Shown here: in pieces, positions 19,809 through 27,734 of the stretch
Layout of the letters: every line of letters starts with the position of its first letter
How positions within the stretch are numbered: position 1 is the stretch's first letter
Source of the DNA: Paratrimastix pyriformis
Taxonomy: Eukaryota; Preaxostyla; Paratrimastigidae
Reading direction: 5' to 3'
DNA: 41,268 nucleotides
Assembly (NCBI GenBank): GCA_027972325.1
Contig: JAPMOS010000251.1
Location: 1-41,268, forward strand
Notes under the pieces: model-generated
Seen by the model: the letters and a program-made list of their open reading frames with translations, nothing else
Told to the model about the DNA's origin: nothing
The model's database searches: none
Made by a program: the position numbers and the translations under genes

Positions 19809-20933
19809 ATGGCAACGTCGATTATCCTAAAGTCGCACACTACACAGAATTCCGATTTGGAGCGGAATGCCATCAAAATCAATGAGTTCACTGATGATAA
19901 GACAACCAAGATAAGGAAGCCCAAGATTGTAACGGACCCGGTTATTATCAAGCCAAATCGTCAGATATCGTTTGGCAGTGTCGCACAGTTTGACATCAAT
20001 AAGTACAGTGGATTGGTATCCGGTAATGATATACATCTACACATTACAATTGGAGCTACTACAGCATCAGCCGGCACGGTGAGTTATGTTGGTGGATATC
20101 TAATGAAGCTCATTAAGTCCATCAAGTTCAAGCATCAAGGCCGGGAAATATACAAATTAGATAATGCGGGAATATATCAATATTACCAGCGAGCCATCCA
20201 AGAACGCAAATCACTAATGATGCAAAATGCACGAATAGGCGCAACAGGTACTGACATTGACCCAGCAGTTCAACAAGAAGGACTGATATACATACCGAAT
20301 CCATTCATCGACTTTAACCCACTACGGTTGGACATCCTACAAGGCAATCCTTATTATGAAGTGGAAATTGCCCCACTATCAGAAATAGCATCATCATCAA
20401 CAGCAGGCGCATCGCTATCCAACACATTCATTGATGTTGAATTGGTATGCAACTATATGACAATGCATGAAGATGATAAGAGGGCTATACTACAAAGCAA
20501 TATGGATGCAGGTGGGATTGTCACAGTGCAGAATGAATTTGTTGACAGCACTAAGTATTTGGTATCATCAGGTTCGACGTCGATTACGTGCGACTTACCA
20601 TTTGATGAGGTTGAGTATCTGTCAATGTATCTATCAGATGACACTACAGGGGCGCCATTCACAGGAACCCCTTACATCCAAGAATATCACATATCTGTTG
20701 ACAACAAGAACTACCCCGACACAGCAATAAGTGCCAAATCACAAGAATTCCAACAGATGATGTATTTCCGGAAGGCATTTGATAAGTACATTACAACCCT
20801 ACGCTTTTCAGGACTACCAAGCAAGGATGATGATATTGAATCATATGGCAATGTGTATGGTACCATGGTGCTAAAAGAGTATTCCAAACCCCAAATTGGT
20901 TGTGAATTTCACTCAGGCATTGCCACACAATAG
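19809..20933 (+). CDS. Candidate double jelly-roll major capsid protein (virus fossil)
   Basis: A 374-aa frame with beta-rich, Asn/Asp/Ser/Thr-rich composition and no signal peptide or membrane segment. The N-terminal third has the order seen in Polinton, Polinton-like virus and virophage capsid proteins: a segment with ISFGSVAQFDINKYSG, then DIHLHITIG, a GGYLMKLIKSIKFKHQG segment and a YQYYQR stretch. Expected role: subunit of an icosahedral shell. It is the longest gene of the AT-rich island, with TATAATATTAA about 20 bp upstream of ATG 19809. It looks whole. The assignment rests on length, composition and layout; structure prediction would decide it. Confidence 0.55.
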   Translation: MATSIILKSHTTQNSDLERNAIKINEFTDDKTTKIRKPKIVTDPVIIKPNRQISFGSVAQFDINKYSGLVSGNDIHLHITIGATTASAGTVSYVGGYLMKLIKSIKFKHQGREIYKLDNAGIYQYYQRAIQERKSLMMQNARIGATGTDIDPAVQQEGLIYIPNPFIDFNPLRLDILQGNPYYEVEIAPLSEIASSSTAGASLSNTFIDVELVCNYMTMHEDDKRAILQSNMDAGGIVTVQNEFVDSTKYLVSSGSTSITCDLPFDEVEYLSMYLSDDTTGAPFTGTPYIQEYHISVDNKNYPDTAISAKSQEFQQMMYFRKAFDKYITTLRFSGLPSKDDDIESYGNVYGTMVLKEYSKPQIGCEFHSGIATQ

Positions 20934-21628
20934 CACACTTAACGTGTTTGCTTATGGACGAGCGTGGTATCGTTACAATTCAAAATTGGGTACCATGACT
21001 GTAGAACACAAGAACTGAGTGATTTGAAGCGTTGGAACCCTTTAGTTATCTTAGAAAACATGTAGGAATGCCTAAAAAGGTACCCCTTAAGTTTCCCCAC
21101 TTTTGACATGAGATATCACATTTTGACATGACCTTAAGGTTCAATGACAGTACCACATCTGAGCATGAAAAGTCATTGTTTTCAATGTTTATAATTAGCC
21201 TGGACACTTACATTTGGTGTCCCAGCAGTAGTTTGGATAAAAGGATGAGTTCAGTTTGTATAGAGAAATTGAATGGCGAAAACATTGCACAGCCCCGTGC
21301 ACATTCGTCCGTTGTCAGATTTCTTAGAAAAAGTCGAGCGGTACTATTCATATCATGTAGATTCCGAATCGTATTATATGTTAAAACCAATTATTGATAT
21401 TTCATGAAATGGCACGTTGTACGGACACTTTTGGTGAAAATTTCTAAGTCAACCCAGACACATGATAAAACTAAGGTAGCATCATAACCAAGCGAAAACA
21501 AGCCAAATACCAACATTAAGGCCAAAACCCTATTAGAATATGCTGTCAGATTGGTTATGTCGACAGTCTGTCAAAAGGTAATGTCCACAGGCGGAACTTT
21601 TTATGCATGATTTGTATTAAAACACATC
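20934..21628. other. AT-rich gap in the viral island, no supported gene
   Basis: Frames of 60-89 codons occur on both strands (21128-21397 plus, 21208-21390 minus) and overlap each other. Neither has a recognisable domain, so I call neither. The composition matches the viral island rather than the GC-rich elements around it. Confidence 0.5.
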
Positions 21629-21973
21629 ATGTACATCGTATTAAACCTTAAGTCATCACAGAAGTCAGTCACATTGAACCAATGGGTAAACAAAAGTCCC
21701 AATTTTCTGACATTGACAGCAACTAATGTGGATACCAATTCGACAACGCGAAACAACTACTATGTTGTTATCAAAGGATTATATACAGACCAAATAGTCA
21801 GCAATGTGTCAAGTGAAGCTGCAATACCGGTACCGGTTGGAAGTGACAATAAAATGATGGATTTGTCCCCTGCATCAACATTGATAAGAACATATCAATA
21901 TGCCATTTTGGATGAAACGGGGCAACCAACAACTGATGAAGTGACTATAGGCATGGTATTTAAAGTTGATTAA
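21629..21973 (+). CDS. Small beta-rich viral protein, unknown
   Basis: A 114-aa frame (begins MYIVLNLKSSQKSV), rich in Thr, Asn and Val with few charges, consistent with a small beta-sandwich such as a minor structural protein. It lies ~700 bp after the capsid candidate, on the same strand, and ends 28 bp before a convergent gene. No motif fixes its role; a minor capsid or fibre function is a guess from its position. Part of the virus fossil; it looks whole. Confidence 0.5.
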   Translation: MYIVLNLKSSQKSVTLNQWVNKSPNFLTLTATNVDTNSTTRNNYYVVIKGLYTDQIVSNVSSEAAIPVPVGSDNKMMDLSPASTLIRTYQYAILDETGQPTTDEVTIGMVFKVD

Positions 21974-22000
21974 GCTTTTGTAAGCTGATGTAGAACAAGT

Positions 22001-22288
22001 TTAATGCCATTTGCCATCTTTTGTGACCTCTCTAATTCTGTATCTGAAGACAGTCTGTGTCTTATGAACACGCTTTAATGGAATCAATTTATGTTTTTTC
22101 AACCATGCCCGGCATTGATTTGGCTTAAATTTGGCTATTTCAAATAGCACTGTGACGATGTGGAACTTATCATCAGGTGACTGTGTTGCAGCAAGTGGTG
22201 GTGCATCATCAGCAATCATTTCTCTCATGTGTAATGTAATATAATAGACAGTGGAAAAATTACTACTGTTCATTTTTTTCTCCATCAA
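22001..22288 (-). CDS. Small viral protein with A-WLKKH...RYR pattern
   Basis: A 95-aa frame on the minus strand. Its C-terminal half reads KFKPNQCRAWLKKHKLIP followed by a KTQTVFRYRIRE segment. Short proteins with a pattern of A-x-x-W-L-x-x-H followed by K-x-V-x-K-T...R-Y/F-R are, as I recall, found in phages and protist viruses, without an agreed function. It is convergent with the preceding gene and divergent from the next (15-bp gap), so a shared promoter between the two is likely. Part of the virus fossil; it looks whole. Confidence 0.5.
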   Translation of the reverse strand: MMEKKMNSSNFSTVYYITLHMREMIADDAPPLAATQSPDDKFHIVTVLFEIAKFKPNQCRAWLKKHKLIPLKRVHKTQTVFRYRIREVTKDGKWH

Positions 22289-22303
22289 TTATATTAGAAA
22301 CCA

Positions 22304-22663
22304 ATGCCTCAAAGAAAACGTTCGACACGTACATCAGGCGAAACCGCTCCACGTGGTTCAGCATGGACTAAGAAAGCAGACTATATTGTGAAAGCCATGG
22401 CAAAACAGATGGGTGGTGGAAATGCTATAATTGACAACTTGCAACAGAATAATAAAACAAGTGGGTTGCTTAATCCGGAACAGATGTACATCACTCAGCC
22501 GGAAATGAAGGCAAATGAAGATTTCGAACTTGGACCATATCGTTTTTACAGAACGGGTGATACTTATTGGGCCCTTGCATTAGAAGCACATGCTTATGAT
22601 GGTGGAAAAGAGAAAAGAACAGTACATGAACTTATTGGACGTTCAGTGGCAGCATTTGAACAG
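22304..22663 (+). pseudogene. Viral gene next to the inverted block, unknown
   Basis: A frame starting MPQRKRSTRTSGETAPRG, with a basic N-terminus and then mixed composition, matching the viral island up to 22662. There the inverted ~520-bp block begins. Basic N-termini of this kind are common in small viral DNA-binding or core proteins, but no family is recognised. Confidence 0.45.
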
Positions 22664-23182
22664 TTCTCCTTCACGAGTTCGGAGAACGAGGGACAGCCTT
22701 CGTGGGATAGCCCCAAACAAACCCAAACCAAGACAGAGTGAACACTTGCACAGCAAGCACGCAAAACGGCACTGACATCCAAAAAATTTATCAAAAAGAA
22801 TTTGACATGTCATGTCAGTGCCGGCAGTCGACTTGTCCTTTTGCGCAATAAGCAAATCGCAACGCAAGTTTTTATCCCGGGGTTTTCGGGTTTCTATGGT
22901 TTCATCTTATTTTCGAATAGTTTCTCGAGAGCCCTGAAGACTATGGATTTTGTTTTTGGTGGAGGTTTGGAATGATCTCGAGATGTCGGCAAAGTGCCGC
23001 TCTCTTGCGCTCTGAAAGCCCGGGCCGTTTTTTCAACTGAGTTTTCAAGGCCTCCACGTTTCACTTTGCCACCCCGGTCTTTTGGACTGGAACGACTGAT
23101 CTAATTGATCAACTCATCGTGTCTCTCTCTTTCCCACCTCCTCGTGGGTCGCCGGGTGTCTTACTTTGTGAGGGTGACAGGC
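22663..23182 (-). repeat. ~520-bp block, right member of the inverted pair
   Basis: Reverse complement of 4235-4757, sharp at 22663 and fading toward 23182. Its sharp edge lies inside a viral reading frame and its other side leads straight into the DIRS1 coding region. It may be the left terminal region of DIRS1, an independent insertion, or one of two inverted repeats bounding an 18-kb composite. Confidence 0.7.
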
Positions 23183-23559
23183 CCTTTTACTGGCCTCCCG
23201 CAGCGGCGCCGCTTCGACAATGGTGGCAACAACAACAACGGCTCCGCCGGCGGGCGCCAGCAGGCGCAGTCGGGCGGCGCCGGCGAGCAGTAACGGCGCG
23301 CAAAGCCCGCGCGCCGCGGCAGCAACGGGGTCCGCCATCACCTCCACCTTCATCCCCGCCGCCGCTGCCGCCACGGTGCTACCATCCCCCCTCTCTCGGG
23401 CCGGCCGCATCACCACCACCACCGCCGCCACAAGCACCACCTCTCTTCAGCACCGGGCGTCCCTCCCTCCCGCCCTTCCGGGCCTTTTGGGAGGAGCACT
23501 TCCACTTGCCCCGCCCTGTGCACAACTGGCTCCTGCACGGCTTCCGCATCCCGCTCCTC

Positions 23560-24880
23560 TGCAAGCCGTGCCGCTCCCATTTGCCCAACTACGTGCACCC
23601 CGAGCACGCCTCCTTCGTCGACCAGGAGGTGGCTCGCCTCCTCGAGACGGGCGCAATCCGACCCGTCCAGGCGCCGCCCCACAACATCTCCCCGCTGACG
23701 TGCGCGCCCAAGAAGAACGGCAAGTTGCGGCTGTGCATCGACATACGCTTCGTCAACTCGTTCGTCCAGGCGCCGGCCTTCAAGCTGGAGGACCTGACCA
23801 CGCTGGCGCCCCTGCTGCGCGACGGGGACTACATCTCGACGGCGGACCTCTCCGAGGGCTACCATCACCTGCGCATTCACCCCGACGACCAGCAGTTTCT
23901 GGGCTTCGCCTGGCGGGGCCGCTACTACGTCTACACGGCCCTGCCCTTCGGCCTCTCCTGTGCGCCGTGGGCCTTCACCAAGTTCCTGCGGCCCCTCTGC
24001 GAGTACCTCCGGGGCCCCTCGTGCGGCCTGCGGATGCTCTCCTACATCGACGACTTCATCGTGGCCAGTCGGCCGGCCGAGGCCGATCGCGAGTGGGCGC
24101 GCTTCGTGGCCGTGATGGAGCAGGCGGGCATGAACCTCAAGCTGGAGAAGTGCCATCCGCCCGCCCCGCGGCAGCAGTTCCTGGGGTACGAGGTCGGGAC
24201 CGCTCCCCAGGTGCGCTACTGCGTGCCCGCCGAGAAGCGGCGCACCATCCGGCACGAGATCGCCCGGCTGCTGCGCTGCTCGCGGCCCCACGTGCGCCGG
24301 GTGGCCCACGTGGCGGGCCTCTGCCTGTCCGTCTCGCGGGCCGTGGCCCGGGCCAAGTTTCTCCTGCGCAACGTCTACCGCGTGGTCGCAGCGGCCCCCA
24401 ACTGGCACAGCTGCGTGACGCTGGACGAGTCGGCCCGGGGGGACCTCCGCTGGTGGCTGGAGGGCCTCGAGGGCTGGAACGGAGCCTGTCCGCTCCCGGC
24501 GCCGGCCGATCTGACCTGCGCCACGGACGCCTCGGACATCGGCTGGGGGATCGAGCGCAACGAGACAGCCCAGGGCCCCTGGACGGGCGTCATGCGCGAG
24601 ACGCCCATCAACCAGCGCGAGAGCATGGCCGTGCTCAACGCGCTGCGCATCATTGGGCCGCGACGCCGGCCTGGCGGGGCCGCACGGTGCTCTTCCAGGT
24701 CGACAACGCGACGACGGTGGCCCACCTCAACGGGTTTGGCCGCCTCAACCAGGCCCTGGACGGGATCGCCCGGGCCATCCACGCCCTCGCAGCGCGCCAC
24801 GGGATCACCCTGCAGGCCGAGCACGTGGCGGGCGTGACGAATACCACGGCGGACCAGCTCTCGCGGGACTTCGACCGCAG
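23560..24880 (+). pseudogene. DIRS1 reverse transcriptase and RNase H
   Basis: The RT fingers and palm are recognisable from PKKNGKLRLCIDIR (about 23710), through ISTADLSEGYHHL (about 23832), ALPFGLSCAPWAFTKFL (about 23938) and the active-site YIDDF (about 24042-24056), to the FLGYEV segment (about 24178). RNase H follows with TCATDASDIGWG (about 24517) and ends near ADQLSRDF (about 24853). The RT is of the Ty3-like kind used by DIRS elements. It would copy the element RNA to cDNA. Part of a broken fossil. Confidence 0.85.
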
Positions 24881-25372
24881 CGACTGGATGCTCCACCCGG
24901 CCCTGTTCCGCTCGCTGGACCGCCTCTGGGGCCCGCACTCGATCGACCGCATGGCCACCTTCGCGACCCGGCAGGTGCCCCGCTACGAGAGCCGCCACCG
25001 CGATGTGCAGTCCCTGCGCGCCGACACCTTTTCGGCCCGGTGGGAGCCCGGCGAGAACAGCTGGGTCAACCCGCCCTTTTCGCAGATCCACCGCGTCCTG
25101 CGCCACCTGCAGCACTCTGGGCCCGGCGTGGAGTGCACCCTGCTGGCCCCGGTCTGGCCGAGCCAGCCCTGGTGGCCCCTGCTGCTGGCCCTGACGGTGG
25201 ACTGGCCCGTGCTCCTGCCGCAGGACCCGCGGGCCTTCCGCCCGGCTGCTTCCGGCCACTCGGAGCCGACGAAGAACCTCAGCTGGCGCGTCTGCGCCTT
25301 CAGGATTTCTGGGCGGCCGGAGCGGCCCATTGGAGCGCCCAAGGTCGCCAGCTACTTGTCTCGGCTGCTGTA
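24881..25372 (+). pseudogene. DIRS1 methyltransferase-like domain
   Basis: Between RNase H and the recombinase lies a segment with FRSLDRLWGPHSIDRMA and then SWVNPPFSQI (NPPF at about 25068), the motif of adenine-specific methyltransferases. Many DIRS elements carry a Dam-like domain exactly here. Its function in the element is not established; protection or marking of cDNA has been considered. Part of the fossil. Confidence 0.7.
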
Positions 25373-26097
25373 AAGCCCACCACCGAGAAGAGCCTCACCA
25401 ACCGGCTGCGCGCCCTGGCGCGGTTCTGCGCCCGCCGGGGCATCCCGCTGGTGCCCATGCCCGTGAGCGCCCTGGCCGACTACACCGACGAGGCCACCCG
25501 GGCCAGCTGCCGGCCCCGGTCGACCCTGTCGCTCATCGCCACCGTGGTCAATCTGATTCACGACGCGCTGGGGGTGCCTTCCCCGGCGCGCGACCACCTC
25601 TACGGACGCCCGTTTGCGCCGCACCACGCAGCCCGTCCAGAAGGGGCTGCCCGTGCCGCCCACCCTGCTGGTGGAGCTCTTCCACCGGTGGGGCCCCAAC
25701 GACGCGCTTCCACTCGAGCGCCTCCGCGCCAAGCTGGTCGCCTTGCTGGCCTTCTTGGCGCTGCTGCGGCCCTCCGACGTGCCTCTGCCCACCGTCTCGC
25801 AGGTGGCCATTCCGCCGGCCGCCGATCGGTTGGTCGTCTGCCTGCTGGGCTTCAAGAACGACTACACCGCCCAGGGCGCCTCCGTCACCATCTGGCGCGC
25901 CGCCGATGCGCTGCTCGACCCGGTGAACTGCTACCAGTGTTGGCTCCGCCGCACGCGCGCCATGCGGCCCGACCCGCCGGGGCCGTCGCGGGTCGTCATC
26001 CAGCTCCGCCGGCCCTACGAGGGCGTCAAGCCGGCCACCGTCAGCCACATCCTCAACGAGGTCATCGTCGCCGGCGGGGGCGATCGCTCGCTCCTCT
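25373..26097 (+). pseudogene. DIRS1 tyrosine recombinase region
   Basis: The N-terminal SAM-like part (KSLTNRLRALARFCARRG) is followed by the start of the catalytic domain (LLAFLALLRPSDVPLPTVSQ), typical of DIRS recombinases that insert circular cDNA without target duplication. The recognisable region ends where LINE B begins. Part of the fossil. Confidence 0.75.
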
Positions 26098-26612
26098 CGT
26101 CGGGTCGGTCTAGTACAGGCGGTAGCACGTCAGGTACTAGAACAGAAGGTCGGCGGTTCAATTCCCGCTTCTGACGAGGTTAAAAAGCCTGAAGGCTTCC
26201 CCGGGACCTATGGCCGGTCTTTCCGCTCTTGCCGAAAAAGACGGACCATCCGCGTTGGAAAAAACTTGGGAATTAGGCCCCCCAAGACGTAAGGTTCGAT
26301 GTCGGACAGCTCGAATCGATACGGGTAGTACGGTCGCTGATGTTCCGGTGGCGGGGCTCCCCTAGATCGAGATTGTGATGGGGACTCTGCAGTGACCTCT
26401 GTCGATACGTTACCGCGGGCACGCGCGCCTTAGCGGTCCCGAAAGGAGCCCTTGCCGAGGGTACCTCCCCGGCCAGTCCGAGTTCGAGATCTGAATGAGT
26501 TCCGAGCGGAACCAACGCGGGCGGTGCCCTGCCAGGGAGAACACCCTGGTGGGAGAACAGTTTCCCCCGGGGTCGAGTTGACCTTTCAAGCGTTTAAATT
26601 CTCCTCAAGAAG
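26098..26612 (+). other. LINE B 5' leader with tRNA-like head
   Basis: The first ~75 bp resemble a tRNA: an A-box-like TAGTACAGGCGGTAGCACG (26111-26129), a B-box-like GGTTCAATTCC (26155-26165) and a 3' acceptor-like strand (about 26169-26176) that can pair with 26098-26104 using wobbles. The anticodon stem is poor, so this is not a working tRNA gene. It may be an internal RNA polymerase III promoter or a captured tRNA end. The rest of the leader has no gene. Confidence 0.5.
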
Positions 26613-27642
26613 ATGGCTGATTCTGAATCTGTGTCCATGTCTGATGCTGAGAAGGAGGCGGCTGTGCAAGAGGCTCGTGCGCAACAACACAAGCGTGCGG
26701 CGGAGAAGAGTGCAGCGGAGGCGGCGGCTCATGCAAGGATGAGGGAGAGCCCATGCTGGGACAAGGTCTGCTGCTTGATTGAGTGCCGCAGACGATGCGC
26801 CCTGAGTTGGGGCCGGCGGCTTGGAGTGATCCTGATGATCTTTTTTGTGCTGCAGGCTATCGGTGCTACGCTCGTGTTCCCGGAAGGGAATCCTTTATCA
26901 TATGCGGAGATTCAAGCGTCGTTTGTTGGCGCTGCGGTGGAAGGATCTCACCCCGAATTCTCTATTATCTTCGATCGTCCGATGCCTGAACTGTTCGCGC
27001 GCGTTGAAGAACTTGGGCAGAAGTTTCATTGTACTGTGAGACCTATTGTGGCGGTGGCGACTGAATTCCAGCCGGACATCATCACTACAACGCTCTTCAA
27101 GGCGACGCTTGCTGGCTTTCCGACGGAGGCTAGCGAAGAAGATGTCGCAACATTTTTAGGAAGGAAAGGTTGGAGCTGTTGTGCGTTGGTGGTGACTTAT
27201 GGTTTTGGTAGATTCGCTGAGGGTGTTCAAGCTCATGCCGGCGATCTTTCAGGTAAGCTTCTATGCATCGGCCGAGGAAGAACTGCCGAAGTGGTTCCCG
27301 CACCGGGATGCCAACCCGAAATGGCCCATTACCGTGGTGCCTCCCGAGGTGCGAGTCGAGGTGCCGCCCAACAAGAGGCTGGCGATGCTGCGTCGTCGGG
27401 ATCTGGCGACTGTGCCGGCCGTCGAGGCGTGGTTGGCAAGTCTGACGCCTCCAATCCACCCAGCGACCATTGCCAGGAAGGGGCAGGCCTTCCTGACTGG
27501 TCGCTGGGATGGTACGTGGCTATTGGTGGTCGATCCCGAGGAACGAGACCGGCTGGCGCGGGAGAAGCAGCAGCAGTATGGGGGGCCACGGACTATTGTT
27601 CGGCGGACAGTGGTGCGTGTGGCGGCCAAGGGATTGCTGTGA
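26613..27642 (+). pseudogene. LINE B ORF1-like region (two frames)
   Basis: ATG 26613 opens a frame starting MADSESVSMSDAEKEA, with an acidic head, an Ala/Lys/Glu helical stretch and a segment around PEFSIIFDRPMPELFARVEE. The protein-like signal then seems to pass to the +1 frame (27199-27642), which has VSFYASAEEELPKWFPHR and RWDGTWLLVVDPEERDRL and ends at TGA 27642. The switch lies between about 27199 and 27260. No ORF1 family (RRM, zinc knuckle, coiled-coil trimer) is certain. The original frame stays open and joins ORF2 without a stop, which may be chance in GC-rich DNA or a real fusion. Confidence 0.45.
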
Positions 27643-27734
27643 TTTGGTTTGAGGTGTTGTGTTTTCAATCTGAATCTTTTGTTCAAACATGCCTTGAATG
27701 TTTTGATTGCGGAAAGAAAGAATCACGTTTTATT

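Larger units (their letters stand above)
17868..22663 (+). mobile_element. Fossil of a capsid-bearing virus-like element (Polinton-like virus/virophage type)
   Basis: An AT-rich island in GC-rich surroundings, with short, closely packed small ORFs on both strands and one candidate major capsid gene. It lies between the LINE A tail and the inverted ~520-bp block and is interrupted by a Tc1-type transposon (18024-19290). It is a partial copy: no DNA polymerase, packaging ATPase or integrase is seen. It is broken at both edges and by one insertion, while several inner genes still look whole. Good preservation of the inner frames suggests a fairly recent capture. The family is inferred from gene size, composition and the capsid candidate only. 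Confidence 0.6.
23183..26097 (+). mobile_element. DIRS1: DIRS-type tyrosine-recombinase retrotransposon fossil
   Basis: A GC-rich element with, in order, a Pro/Ala-rich leader, reverse transcriptase, RNase H, a Dam-like methyltransferase domain and a tyrosine recombinase. This order is specific to DIRS-type elements, which integrate by recombinase instead of a DDE integrase. It occupies overlapping frames on the plus strand, has a few breaks, and its right part is cut off by the insertion of LINE B at about 26098. Terminal repeats were not identified, unless the 22663-23182 block is one. It is distinct from DIRS2. Confidence 0.85.

Noticed and set aside
4235-23182. Treating the ~520-bp inverted blocks as certain terminal repeats of the viral element
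   Set aside because: The right block starts inside a viral reading frame, and the span contains satellite, LINE and X sequence. The pairing is reported only as a repeat with alternatives.
23220-25373. A 717-codon frame overlapping DIRS1 in another phase
   Set aside because: Arg/Ala/Gly/Pro-rich shadow in very GC-rich DNA over most of its length. Only the parts matching RNase H, methyltransferase-like and recombinase segments are real.
26098-26176. A working tRNA gene
   Set aside because: A- and B-box-like sequences are present, but the anticodon stem does not pair and T-stem pairing is irregular, so only a tRNA-like head is claimed.
26793-26895. A transmembrane helix in the LINE B ORF1-like region
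   Set aside because: A hydrophobic stretch (GVILMIFFVLQAIGATLVF) is visible, but the true frame here is uncertain and a membrane role makes no sense for ORF1, so it is not annotated.
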